A stretch of 64,000 bases of DNA from JANXQZ01 sp038225555 (GCA_038225555.1 JBBRRB010000009.1:1-64000); one strand, 5' to 3'. Positions 1 through 7,747 are shown, numbered from the stretch's first letter. Numbers and translations are program-made. The notes: generated by a model not told the origin, from the letters alone.

Positions 1-450
1 ATGGCGTGGCGCTGACTGCGGATGGCCGACGCGCGGTCTCCGCTTCTGATGACCACACCCTCAAGCTATGGGATCTGGAGAGCGGCCAGGAACTGCGCAC
101 GCTGCGGGGTCAGCGAAAGGTCTATGGCGTGGCGCTGACTGCGGATGGCCGACGCGCGGTCTCCGCTTCTGATGACCACACCCTCAAGGTGTGGGATCTG
201 GAGAGCGGCCAGGAACTGCGCACGCTGGCGGGCCACTCGGATTCTGTCAATGGCGTGGCGCTGACAGCCGACGGGCGGCGAGCGGTCTCCGCCTCCAGTG
301 ACAACACGCTCAAGCTGTGGGATCCAGAGAGCGGCCAGGAGCTGCGCACCCTGGCTGGCCACTCGGATTCTGTCTCTAGCGTTGCACTGACAGCAGATGG
401 GCGGCAAGCGGTCTCCGCTTCTTGGGACCACACGCTCAAGCTATGGGACC
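1..450 (+). repeat. Tandem WD40-coding DNA repeats
   Basis: Units of 123-126 bp encode successive WD40 blades. The unit starting at 1 and the one starting at 124 differ by only a few bases over about 100 nt, for example the CTATGG versus GTGTGG codons of LKLW/LKVW. The following units are more diverged. This points to recent unit duplication or gene conversion. Confidence 0.85.
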
Positions 451-578
451 TGGAGAGGGGAACAGTGATCGCAAGCTTCACCTGCGAGGAGCTCGCCACA
501 TGTTGCGCTTTCGCAGGACCAGACAAAATATTCGCTGGCGGCTCCGGCGGAAGACTCTACTGGCTGAAGTTGCAGTAG
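3..578 (+). CDS. WD40 repeat protein, C-terminal part (5' end outside window)
   Basis: The reading frame is open from the left edge, so only the C-terminal 191 residues are visible. They form WD40 blades with a repeating unit of about 41-42 residues: GVALTADGRRAVSAS, then D/S-rich turns, then TLKLWDLESGQELRTL, then a GHSDSV linker. Such repeats build beta-propeller scaffolds for protein contacts. In Acidobacteria and other large genomes they often follow an NTPase or kinase domain, which cannot be judged here. The first two visible units are almost identical in DNA over about 100 nt (from 1 and from 124). One linker reads RGQRKV instead of AGHSDSV. The last unit degenerates into a divergent tail ending GGRLYWLKLQ. 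Confidence 0.9.
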   Translation, partial: GVALTADGRRAVSASDDHTLKLWDLESGQELRTLRGQRKVYGVALTADGRRAVSASDDHTLKVWDLESGQELRTLAGHSDSVNGVALTADGRRAVSASSDNTLKLWDPESGQELRTLAGHSDSVSSVALTADGRQAVSASWDHTLKLWDLERGTVIASFTCEELATCCAFAGPDKIFAGGSGGRLYWLKLQ

Positions 579-695
579 CACGAAACATCCAACTCTATCT
601 CCCTTCCTTCCAACACCTTCCAAAATCCAGCCCGCTCACTCCGCCCTGACTCCTGCTACCGTCATCTCGGGTGCAGCCCACCCCAGGAGAACACC

Positions 696-1250
696 ATGCA
701 TTCCGCACCCCAGCACAGCACTGGACCCAAATCACCCGAAGGCAAAGCCCGATCCGCAGCCAACTCGCGCACTCACGGCCTGTGCGCCAAAGACGTCATC
801 ATCGCAACGCCCGAAGAGCAGACCGAGTTCGACGAAATGCTCGGGCTTCATCTAACCGAGATCAAACCCAACGGCAGCGTCGAGCAAGTCATATTCGATC
901 AGATGATCGCCGACACGTGGAATCTCCGCCGCATACGCCGACTCGAAACCGCGCTCAACCAAGGCGTCGACCCGCTCGCCGCCCTCGACGACGAAGCCCT
1001 CCAATCCAAACTCGACCGCATCGCCCGCCATCGCACCCGCATCGAGCGGTCGTATTTCAAATGCCTCAAAGAACTCTCGCGCATCCAAACCGAGCGCGTC
1101 CTCACCCGCTGCACCGAGCAAAGCGAGGCTTACGTTGACGTTTCACCCCTGCTAAACACCGCTGAATTCCGCCGCCAGCCAAGCAAATCGCAAAATTTCA
1201 AAACGAACCCATTTTCGTCCGCCGCCTCCGCCGCAAACCAGCGTCGATGA
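696..1250 (+). CDS. Hypothetical protein of the 'TGPKSPEGKARS' type
   Basis: The protein has 184 residues and no known function. The N-terminus contains TGPKSPEGKARSAANSRTHG; this signature recurs in many small hypothetical proteins of Acidobacteria and Planctomycetes. A helical central part follows (roughly 40-135) with charged residues. The low-complexity tail, from about residue 150, holds SQNFKTNPFSSAASAANQ, which I recall as a frequent ending of such proteins and which may itself be a translated dispersed repeat. There are no Cys clusters, signal peptide or membrane segments. The ATG is preceded by CCCAGGAGAACACC, a good ribosome binding site. It lies between the WD40 gene and a Tat-exported protein without obvious functional linkage. 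Confidence 0.65.
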   Translation: MHSAPQHSTGPKSPEGKARSAANSRTHGLCAKDVIIATPEEQTEFDEMLGLHLTEIKPNGSVEQVIFDQMIADTWNLRRIRRLETALNQGVDPLAALDDEALQSKLDRIARHRTRIERSYFKCLKELSRIQTERVLTRCTEQSEAYVDVSPLLNTAEFRRQPSKSQNFKTNPFSSAASAANQRR

Positions 1251-1278
1251 CGTAAATAGAGCGGTGTACCATGCCTCT

Positions 1279-3453
1279 ATGGATCGAAGGCGCTTTCTAC
1301 AAAATGCTGCGTTGGGAATTGCCGCGGCTGGAATCGAGCAATCCAACCTGCGCGCGGAACCATCCCCCAACTGGGTGGATCGCCCCATGCGCTGGGCCCA
1401 ATTAACGCTGGTCGAAAACGATCCCGGAACATTCGATCCCGCCTTCTGGCTCGACTATTTCCGGCGCACCCATTCCGACGCAGCGTGTCTGAGCGCGGGC
1501 GGCTGTGTCGCGTTCTATCCTACGAAGATCCCGCTCCACTACCGCAGTCGCTGGCTCGGCGAGACCGATCCGTTCGGCCAGTTGGTCGCTGGTTGCCGCA
1601 AGCTCGGAATGAACGTGCTCGCCCGCACCGATCCGCATGCCACGCATCCCGACATGGTCGAAGCGCACCCCGATTGGATCGCCGTCGACGCCAAAGGCGC
1701 GAAGGTTCGGCATTGGGCGGACCCGGATTTCTGGGTTACCTGCGGCCTCGGCCCCTACAACTTCGAGTTCATGACAGAGGTAACCAGGGAGATCGTCTCC
1801 TTATATAAGGTGGACGGCGTGTTCAGCAATCGCTGGGAAGGTTCTGGCATGTGCTACTGCGAGCACTGCCGGACCAACTTCAAAACTGCGACAGGGCGCG
1901 ATCTGCCCACCACGAACAATCCTCAGGACGCGGGCCGCCGCGACTATATCGCCTGGCGTCAAAACAGGCTGTTCGATCTCTGGCGGCTCTGGGATGGCGA
2001 GATCCGCAAGATCAACTCGAACGCATGTTACGTCGCCAACGCGGGCGGCGGAGCCTTAAGCTCGCTCGACATGAAGACCATTGGCGAGCTGGCGCCCATT
2101 CTCTTCGCCGACCGCCAAGCGCGGCGCGGTTTAATGCCCATCTGGTCGAACGGAAAAAACGGCAAGGAGTACCGCTCCACCATGGGCTCCAAGCCCATCG
2201 GCGGCATCTTCAGCGTCGGCGTGGAAGAGCCGTATCGCTGGAAGGACTCCGTGCAGAGCCCCGAGGAGATTCGGATCTGGGCGGCCGACGGGGTCGCGAA
2301 CGGCTTACTGCCCTGGTTCACGAAATTTGCAGGCACGGTTCGGGATCCACGCTGGCTCAAGCCGGTGGAAGAGTTTTACCAGTGGCACTTCGAGAACGAG
2401 CGCTACCTCCGCAATGTGGAACCGCTGGCGCGCGTCGCGATGGTGTACTCGCAGCAGACCGCGCAGTTCTACGGACGCGACCAGGACCACACGCTCGGTT
2501 TCTACCAGGCCATGATCGAATCGCGTATTCCCTTTGAGATGGTCCACGACGGGCTGCTGGATCCGGAACACGTCAACCGATTCCGAACTCTGATTCTCCC
2601 GAACATTGCCGCACTGTCCGATAAACAGTGCAAGCAACTCACGGACTACGTGATGAACGGAGGACGCCTGGTCGCGACCTACGAGACATCGCTGTACGAC
2701 GAGTGGGGCGTCCCGCGCAAGGACTTCGGCCTGGCTAATTTATTTGGAGCCTCTTTCGCCGGCAAGCGCGAAGGTCCCATGCATAACTCGTACCTCACCA
2801 TTGAGAAATCGCATCCGCTTTTAGAGGGGCTGGAAGATGCTGGACGCATCATCAATGGAGTGAATCGGGTGGTGACCAAGTCTCCCCCCGGCTACTCGCC
2901 CTTGACGTTGGTGCCATCCTATCCGGATCTGCCAATGGAGGAGGTTTACCCGAGGGTGCCTCACACGGACATTCCCGAGGTGTTCGCCCGCAACGTGGGA
3001 AAAGGCCGCGTGGTTTACTTTCCGTGGGACATCGATCGCACTTTCTGGGAAGTTCTCAGTACCGACCATCTCAAGCTCCTCCGCAACGCGGTGATCTGGG
3101 CAAGCGACGAACCAGCCCCAGTGATCGTAAAAGGCTTGGGCGTTTTAGACGTCACCATCTGGCGTCAGAAGCAATCAATCACCGTACACCTCGTAAATCT
3201 CACCAATCCAATGATGATGAAAGGCCCCGTACGCGAAGTGATCCCCCTCGGTCCCCAGCAAGTCGAAATCGAAATTTCGGGCTCCAAAGTTGGAAAGGTG
3301 CAAACCCTAGTAACAAAGTCCACCGTCCCCTACCGAGTGCAAGGTAAACGAATCAAACTAACCGTCCCATCCATAAACCTACACGAAGTAATCGCAATCG
3401 ATGTGGGGCAGCCAATCCTGGCTGCAGCCGGCTTTCAGCCGGCTCTCGCATGA
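1279..3453 (+). CDS. Tat-exported putative glycoside hydrolase with beta-galactosidase-trimerisation-like domain
   Basis: The protein has 724 residues from ATG 1279; an upstream in-frame GTG at 1264 is less likely because MDRRRFLQNAALGIAAAG, a twin-arginine signal, begins at the ATG. The mature protein starts with a TIM-barrel-like region that resembles family 42-type or alpha-fucosidase-like enzymes (LARTDPHATHPDMVEAHPDW, VDGVFSNRWEGSGMCYCEHC). A central region resembles the GH42 trimerisation fold: a glutamine-amidotransferase-like segment with ARVAMVYSQQTAQFYGRD and LILPNIAALSDKQ. A small beta domain ends it. It probably acts on plant or microbial glycans outside the cytoplasm; the substrate is unknown. 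The last 16 codons (VGQPILAAAGFQPALA) and the stop come from a 45-bp dispersed repeat, so the native C-terminus probably ended near INLHEVIAID. It overlaps the next gene by ATGA. Confidence 0.75.
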   Translation: MDRRRFLQNAALGIAAAGIEQSNLRAEPSPNWVDRPMRWAQLTLVENDPGTFDPAFWLDYFRRTHSDAACLSAGGCVAFYPTKIPLHYRSRWLGETDPFGQLVAGCRKLGMNVLARTDPHATHPDMVEAHPDWIAVDAKGAKVRHWADPDFWVTCGLGPYNFEFMTEVTREIVSLYKVDGVFSNRWEGSGMCYCEHCRTNFKTATGRDLPTTNNPQDAGRRDYIAWRQNRLFDLWRLWDGEIRKINSNACYVANAGGGALSSLDMKTIGELAPILFADRQARRGLMPIWSNGKNGKEYRSTMGSKPIGGIFSVGVEEPYRWKDSVQSPEEIRIWAADGVANGLLPWFTKFAGTVRDPRWLKPVEEFYQWHFENERYLRNVEPLARVAMVYSQQTAQFYGRDQDHTLGFYQAMIESRIPFEMVHDGLLDPEHVNRFRTLILPNIAALSDKQCKQLTDYVMNGGRLVATYETSLYDEWGVPRKDFGLANLFGASFAGKREGPMHNSYLTIEKSHPLLEGLEDAGRIINGVNRVVTKSPPGYSPLTLVPSYPDLPMEEVYPRVPHTDIPEVFARNVGKGRVVYFPWDIDRTFWEVLSTDHLKLLRNAVIWASDEPAPVIVKGLGVLDVTIWRQKQSITVHLVNLTNPMMMKGPVREVIPLGPQQVEIEISGSKVGKVQTLVTKSTVPYRVQGKRIKLTVPSINLHEVIAIDVGQPILAAAGFQPALA
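3402..3446 (+). repeat. Dispersed palindromic repeat, copy 1
   Basis: This 45-bp sequence is identical to 5610-5654. It contains two potential hairpins: CAGCCA-atcc-TGGCTG, then AGCCGGCT-ttc-AGCCGGCT. In this copy it encodes the C-terminal GQPILAAAGFQPAL of the Tat-exported hydrolase, and the next gene starts 4 nt after it. I associate this element with acidobacterial genomes (REP-like). Confidence 0.85.
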
Positions 3454-5021
3454 TCACGCAACTAGCCGAAGCCGTCCAATCCGGCAACGAACCCCAAGTA
3501 CGCCTGCTCCTCAACGCCCACCCCGAACTCATCCACACCGAAATAACCGGAGCCGGCGAACACCGCGTCCTGCATTACGCAGTCCTGCGCCGTGACGCCC
3601 CCATGGTCAAACTCCTCATGGAAGCCGGAGCCGACCCCCGCAAAGGAATCTACCCGCACCGCGAAGCAACCTCCGCCCTAACCATCGCCAAAGATCGCGA
3701 CTACCACGAAATCGTCGCCATCATCGAAGAAGAAGAGCGCCTGCGCCGCGAAGAGCTGAGCTGCCCCAACGCCACCATCTCACCAATTCAAGACCAAATC
3801 ACTCAAGCAATCCGCAATGCCAATAACGCCGAAGCCATCCGCCTCCTGGAATCGGACGGCTCCCTAATCCAAGCCTGCGACCGCACCGGGGGAACACCGC
3901 TCCACCTAGCCGCCGAAGAAGCAAATGTGGGAATGCTAACCTGGCTCCTAAATCGACGCGCCAAAGTAAGCAAGCAGGACCTGCAGGGCTACACGCCGCT
4001 AGACCGGTCCGCGCTCGCCACCGATAATGCGGAGCAGTTCCCCGCCCTAGCCAAGCTGCTGCTGGATCATGGCGCAGAGGTGACCATTCGAGCCGCCGTC
4101 GCGCTCGCCGACAAGGCGCGCATTCGCCAACTGATCCACGACAATCCCGCCCTTCTGCGCGAAATGGATTGGAGAAACGGCGGCCTGCTGACCCTGGCTG
4201 TAAAACACGATCACATCGAAATTGTGAAGCTCCTGCTCGACCTCGGCGCAGACGTGGATGAGCGAGTCATGCTGCAGGAAGTCGAAGAGCCCACCCCGAG
4301 TTGGGGCGGTCCGCTCTGGCACGCGGCGTTGGCAGACCAATTTGAGATCGCAAAACTCCTCCTCGATCGAGGCGCAGACCCCAACGCGAACGTCTACGCA
4401 TCCGGCTGGCCGCTCCGCAATGCCTGGGATCACGAGGATGACTCAGTCAAGCGGCTCCTCTTGGAGCGTGGCGCGAAGCCTCAACCATACGTGCTTGCCG
4501 AATTGCACGATGTCGAAGCAGCGCGCCGCCTGCTGGCAACCGAACCGACCGAAGCGTTGGCAAGGGAGTTGGCGGACTCGGCCGCAGACCATGGATGCCC
4601 GGCCATCCTCGAGTTGGCGCTACCTCATCTGAGCTGGCCCCTTGACGATGAGAGGTGGCACTGGATCCTTATCCAGCCCATGCGCGGAGTGGGCAGCTTG
4701 GAATGCATGCAGATGCTGCTCGAACATGGGGTGGATCCAAACGTATCGCGCTTCGGCGCAACCGCCCTGCATTTCGCGGCTGGAAGGCACGGCAGCTTGA
4801 CACGTTTCGCATCTATGCTGCTCGATCACGGAGCCAGACTTGACCTGCGCGATGACCTGCTTAAATCCACGCCGCTCGGCTGGGCCTGCCGCTGGGGCCG
4901 CAAGGAGCTCGTGGAATTGCTCATCGCACGCGGAGCGCCGGTCGATGAACCGGACGCCGAACCATGGGCCACACCCAAAGCGTGGGCGCAGAAGAAAGGG
5001 CACGCCGCCCTGCTTCAGTGA
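3450..5021 (+). CDS. Ankyrin repeat protein
   Basis: The protein has 523 residues and about ten ankyrin repeats through its length. They are recognisable by TPLHLAAEEANVGMLTWLL, VKLLLDLGADVDE, AKLLLDRGADPNANV, LLLERGAKP, ATALHFAAGRHG and ELLIARGAPVDEP. There is no signal peptide or membrane segment, so it is probably a cytoplasmic protein-binding scaffold. Residues 95-110 (EEEERLRREELSCP) form a short charged helix that splits the first repeats from the rest. The ATG overlaps the preceding stop (ATGA), and the 3' end overlaps the next gene's GTG by four bases (GTGA), so three genes are translationally coupled. The start lies 4 nt after a palindromic repeat, with no clear Shine-Dalgarno sequence. 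Confidence 0.9.
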   Translation: MITQLAEAVQSGNEPQVRLLLNAHPELIHTEITGAGEHRVLHYAVLRRDAPMVKLLMEAGADPRKGIYPHREATSALTIAKDRDYHEIVAIIEEEERLRREELSCPNATISPIQDQITQAIRNANNAEAIRLLESDGSLIQACDRTGGTPLHLAAEEANVGMLTWLLNRRAKVSKQDLQGYTPLDRSALATDNAEQFPALAKLLLDHGAEVTIRAAVALADKARIRQLIHDNPALLREMDWRNGGLLTLAVKHDHIEIVKLLLDLGADVDERVMLQEVEEPTPSWGGPLWHAALADQFEIAKLLLDRGADPNANVYASGWPLRNAWDHEDDSVKRLLLERGAKPQPYVLAELHDVEAARRLLATEPTEALARELADSAADHGCPAILELALPHLSWPLDDERWHWILIQPMRGVGSLECMQMLLEHGVDPNVSRFGATALHFAAGRHGSLTRFASMLLDHGARLDLRDDLLKSTPLGWACRWGRKELVELLIARGAPVDEPDAEPWATPKAWAQKKGHAALLQ

Positions 5022-5599
5022 AACGCATTTTTCTCCTCTCGCCCGCCAACGCCAACGGCAAGCGCGCCCAAATGACGTTGAGCGATCGCGCTCAATTCGA
5101 CGTCGCAGTCAGGCTTCGAAACGGAGGAGCGCCGGTAGGTGATGTGTTCAGCTTCATCAGCGGCCTGTATTTCCGAGGCAAGATGGCCTACTCGCGGACG
5201 TTCGCTACTCCACCGCCAGGCGTTCCGGGCGCGTTGGTGATCATGGCTGGCCGCAGTCTGATGAGTCCTGACCGGGAGATCACCATCAACGACATGCGGA
5301 AGATCGCGGGCGTCCCCGTCGACCTCGGGCTCGAACGCCACGCGCGCGAGTTGGCCGAAACTTTGAGCGCTGAATGCGAGGTCGTCCTGCTGGGCAGCGT
5401 AGCGAGCACCAAGTATGTCGAACCATTACTGGCCGTCTTCGGTGAGCGTCTCCTCTTCCCCGCAGACTTCGTGGGAAGGGGAGACATGAGCCGAGGAGGA
5501 CTCATGCTGCGATGCGCCCGCGAAAATTCGGAACTGCGCTACATCCCGGTGTTGGGAGCCAAGCTGCGAGGCGCGCGTCCGCCGCGCCTTACAACATAA
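5018..5599 (+). CDS. Conserved-looking protein of unknown function
   Basis: The protein has 193 residues from GTG 5018, which overlaps the ankyrin stop as GTGA. The start is chosen because VKRIFLLSPANANGKRAQM looks like a true N-terminus with an initial beta strand, while upstream in-frame codons are antisense-like. The core alternates strands and helices (ALVIMAGRSLMSP, CEVVLLGSVASTKYVEPLL, RLLFPADFVGRGDMSRGGLM), which suggests an alpha/beta fold. I do not recognise a named family. Coupling to the ankyrin gene hints at joint expression. The last 58 codons are antisense to the extended 3' end of rlpA, although the protein seems to end before the repeat copy at 5610. Confidence 0.65.
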   Translation: MKRIFLLSPANANGKRAQMTLSDRAQFDVAVRLRNGGAPVGDVFSFISGLYFRGKMAYSRTFATPPPGVPGALVIMAGRSLMSPDREITINDMRKIAGVPVDLGLERHARELAETLSAECEVVLLGSVASTKYVEPLLAVFGERLLFPADFVGRGDMSRGGLMLRCARENSELRYIPVLGAKLRGARPPRLTT

Positions 5600-6331
5600 C
5601 AACCTGATTTGTGGGGCAGCCAATCCTGGCTGCAGCCGGCTTTCAGCCGGCTCTGCATCCAGACGCACGACGAAGCCCGATCCCACCTCCGCCTGCAGCT
5701 TCACAGCCAGCACATTCGCGGCATCCATGGTCTTCTCAATGCCCACCAGCACCCGCCACATCGCGGGCCTCCCATCTCGATACACCACGCGCGCCGTTCC
5801 GTACTGCCTCCCCAACTCGGACCGCAAGCTCTCCGCGCGCTCTCGATCCTGAAACGCGCCCACCTGCACCGCGAACCAACCGGCAATCACCGGAGCAGCC
5901 GATGAAGGAGCGGACCGCGCAGCAATCAGATCGATGCGCACCTGCGCCACGCCCGGACCGATCAGTTCGATGTCCCTCGCGGCGGCGTGCGAGAGATCGA
6001 TCACGCGTCCCGCGATGAACGGGCCCCGATCCGTGATGCGCACCTCGGCCGATTTTCCGTTCTTCAGATTCGTAACCCGAACCCAGGTGCCAAACGGGAG
6101 CGTGCGATGCGCCGCCGTCATCTTCTCCATGTCGTAAACTTCGCCGTTCGCCGCCACGCGTCCGTGATACGGATAGCCATACCAGCTCGCGAGCCCAACC
6201 TCTGTTGAGGAAATCGGCGCAGCCATCGCGGGCAGACGCGAGACCGCATGCTTCTTCTTCGAACAGCTCGATTGCCAAGCAGCTACAAGGAAGACAGCGA
6301 CGATGGAAACGAGTGCCGCGCGGCGGTGCAT
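5426..6331 (-). CDS. rlpA: RlpA-family septal ring lytic transglycosylase lipoprotein with SPOR domain
   Basis: The protein has 301 residues. The N-terminus is a lipoprotein-like signal (MHRRAALVSIVAVFLVAAWQ, then SSC, Cys at about 23). A double-psi beta-barrel domain follows: GLASWYGYPYHGRVAANGEV, MTAAHRTLPFGTWVRVTNL, VRITDRGPFIAGRVIDLSHAAA. It holds the conserved His and Asp of RlpA. A SPOR domain (WFAVQVGAFQDRERAESLRSEL to about 225) binds denuded septal peptidoglycan. RlpA enzymes cleave naked glycan strands at division sites. The expected end is near GFVVRLD (residue about 225). The next 76 codons run through a palindromic repeat and then antisense to the neighbouring gene, so the tail is probably acquired read-through. 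The family and domains are certain; the activity is inferred. Confidence 0.88.
   Translation of the reverse strand: MHRRAALVSIVAVFLVAAWQSSCSKKKHAVSRLPAMAAPISSTEVGLASWYGYPYHGRVAANGEVYDMEKMTAAHRTLPFGTWVRVTNLKNGKSAEVRITDRGPFIAGRVIDLSHAAARDIELIGPGVAQVRIDLIAARSAPSSAAPVIAGWFAVQVGAFQDRERAESLRSELGRQYGTARVVYRDGRPAMWRVLVGIEKTMDAANVLAVKLQAEVGSGFVVRLDAEPAESRLQPGLAAPQIRLLCCKARRTRASQLGSQHRDVAQFRIFAGASQHESSSAHVSPSHEVCGEEETLTEDGQ
5610..5654 (+). repeat. Dispersed palindromic repeat, copy 2
   Basis: This is a perfect 45-bp match to 3402-3446, in the same orientation. It lies 10 bp after the stop of the unknown gene (5599) and, on the minus strand, within the rlpA reading frame, where it reads AEPAESRLQPGLAAPQ. 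The flanks of the two copies differ, which marks the element boundaries. Confidence 0.85.
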
Positions 6332-6450
6332 CTGCGCTGATCGTAGCGCAACAACGTCATTTTCTCAAGAGAACATTTAGCTTCTCAAATGATTTTCGGC
6401 CCATCTCGCACGCTAAGCCTCTTCCAAGCGCGCAAGAGCGCATTTTTCTC

Positions 6451-6479
6451 TTGACTTTAATCGCAAACAATCTTATATA
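6451..6479 (+). promoter_or_regulatory. Sigma-70-type promoter for the Lys-rich peptide
   Basis: TTGACT (6451-6456) and TATATA (6474-6479) are separated by 17 bp, close to the consensus. The expected transcription start is near 6486, giving a leader of about 50 nt before the ATG at 6536. It is one of the best promoter matches seen in the window, set in an AT-rich stretch. Confidence 0.7.
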
Positions 6480-6535
6480 TGAATCACACTGTGATCTCGA
6501 CGATCATAAATTTAGATGTTAGGGAGAATCAATCG

Positions 6536-6607
6536 ATGAAGTACGCAGCCAAGAAAGTAGCAGCGAAAAAAGCCACGAAGAAACCGGCAACTAAGAAAAA
6601 GAAGTAG
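6536..6607 (+). CDS. 23-residue Lys-rich, histone-H1-like peptide
   Basis: The gene encodes 23 residues beginning MKYAAKKVAAKKATKKPA and ending in a run of lysines; 12 of 23 residues are Lys and the rest mainly Ala and Thr. The composition matches C-terminal tails of bacterial histone H1-like proteins, so nucleic-acid or polyanion binding is a reasonable inference, not shown. Support for a real gene: an AGGGAG ribosome binding site at 6521-6526, a near-consensus promoter at 6451-6479, and a strong intrinsic terminator at 6655-6682 that closes a monocistronic unit of about 200 nt. It may also be a chance ORF within a small regulatory RNA. Confidence 0.6.
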   Translation: MKYAAKKVAAKKATKKPATKKKK

Positions 6608-6654
6608 TGGCATCCACCCGCAAGGGTGATCGCAAAATTTTGAGTTCAGACAAC

Positions 6655-6682
6655 GGCCCCGAGAAATCGGGGCCATTTTTTT
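6655..6682 (+). terminator. Intrinsic terminator after the Lys-rich peptide
   Basis: GGCCCCGA, a GAAA loop and TCGGGGCC form a perfect 8-bp GC-rich stem with a stable GNRA-type tetraloop, followed by ATTTTTTT. It is a textbook Rho-independent terminator and the clearest one in the window. It separates the peptide from the isomerase gene at 6707. Confidence 0.92.
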
Positions 6683-6706
6683 GCCCGCGAGGTTAACATT
6701 GTAGGG

Positions 6707-7747
6707 ATGCTTCCCACCCTCCGGCTCGGCTTCGACACCTACTCGCTGCGCGCTTTCAACTGGAAGGCGATTCAGTTGATCGACTACGCAGCCGCCCAAA
6801 AACTCGATACGATTCAAATCTCCGGTTTGGAAGACTACGACAATTTGGAGCCAGCGTATCTGGCAAAGGTGAAGACCCACGCTGCTTCCGCGGGCATCGC
6901 TCTCGATGGCGGCATGGGATGCATCTGCCCCGTTTCGCATAGCTGGTCAGCCAAGAACGGCGATCCGGCTCAGAACGTTGTGAAGGGTTTGAAAGTGGCG
7001 CACGCCATCGGCGCGCCCTCCATGCGCTGCTTCATGGGCAGCAGCGACGATCGTTTTGGGACCGCCACCAAGCCAGCCATTCCCATCGAGCGCATGATGG
7101 AAAGCACCATCGCGCTGTTCAAGTCGGCGCGCACTCAGGCGCAAGACCTAGGAGTGAAGATCGCGCTCGAGAATCACGCGGGCGACATGCAGGCCCGCGA
7201 AGTGCGCACCATCATCGAGGAAGCCGGAAAGGATTACGTGGCTTCCTGCCTCGACTCCGGCAATCCGATGTGGGTGGCGGAAGATCCTCTGCTCGCGCTC
7301 GAGGTGCTGGCGCCGTACGTGGTCACCACCCACATCCGCGATTCCGTGGTGTATGAGCACCCGCGAGGCGCGGCCGCCCAGTGGGTCGCGCTTGGAGATG
7401 GCACCATCGACTTCAAGCGTTTCGTCGCGCGCTATCTGGAGCTGTGCCCGAACGCGGGCATGCAACTGGAAGTGATCACCGGCCGCCCTCCGCGCATCGT
7501 GCCCTATCTCGAAGCCGATTTCTGGAAGGTGCTGCCCAAGGCGAGAGCGGCGGAGTTCGCACGCTTCGTTTCGCTCGCCAAGCAGGGCCATCCGTTCAAC
7601 GGCTTCATGATCGTTGAAGACGGAGTGAAGAACCCGCCCGAGGCTTACACTGCGGCGCTTCGCGAGCAGCAGCGGATCGACTTGGAGCGCAGCTTCGAGT
7701 TCGCCAAGAAGTCGCTCGGCGCGGGAGTGCGTTGGCGCAATGCCTGA
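6707..7747 (+). CDS. Sugar phosphate isomerase/epimerase-like TIM-barrel protein
   Basis: The protein has 346 residues and an AP-endonuclease-2/xylose-isomerase-like TIM barrel. The putative metal ligands appear in the expected order: Glu in VKIALENHAGD, Asp in ASCLDSGNPMW, His in VVTTHIRDS and Glu in MQLEVITGRPP. It lacks a signal peptide, unlike the several Tat-exported sugar enzymes nearby, so it is probably cytoplasmic. The substrate cannot be told from sequence; relatives isomerise or epimerise keto sugars, inosose or hydroxypyruvate. The stop overlaps the start of the enolase-like gene by 8 bp, so the two are coupled. Its start lies just after the strong terminator, so its promoter must be within 6607-6706 or it depends on read-through. 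Confidence 0.8.
   Translation: MLPTLRLGFDTYSLRAFNWKAIQLIDYAAAQKLDTIQISGLEDYDNLEPAYLAKVKTHAASAGIALDGGMGCICPVSHSWSAKNGDPAQNVVKGLKVAHAIGAPSMRCFMGSSDDRFGTATKPAIPIERMMESTIALFKSARTQAQDLGVKIALENHAGDMQAREVRTIIEEAGKDYVASCLDSGNPMWVAEDPLLALEVLAPYVVTTHIRDSVVYEHPRGAAAQWVALGDGTIDFKRFVARYLELCPNAGMQLEVITGRPPRIVPYLEADFWKVLPKARAAEFARFVSLAKQGHPFNGFMIVEDGVKNPPEAYTAALREQQRIDLERSFEFAKKSLGAGVRWRNA

Noticed and set aside
1..450. CRISPR-like regular repeats
   Set aside because: The repeats are 123-126 bp, in frame and encode WD40 blades; no spacers.
671..1138. Arg/Pro-rich frame in another phase of the hypothetical gene at 696
   Set aside because: Extreme Arg/His/Pro composition typical of a shifted frame; the 696 frame has a good ribosome site and family motif.
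5609..6018. Plus-strand frames opposite rlpA, one of which starts with GQPILAAAGFQPAL
   Set aside because: The start is the palindromic repeat and the rest is antisense to RlpA domains.
6512..6940. Minus-strand frame of 142 codons over the Lys-rich peptide and isomerase start
   Set aside because: It crosses a promoter/terminator unit and a conserved gene; composition fits an antisense frame.
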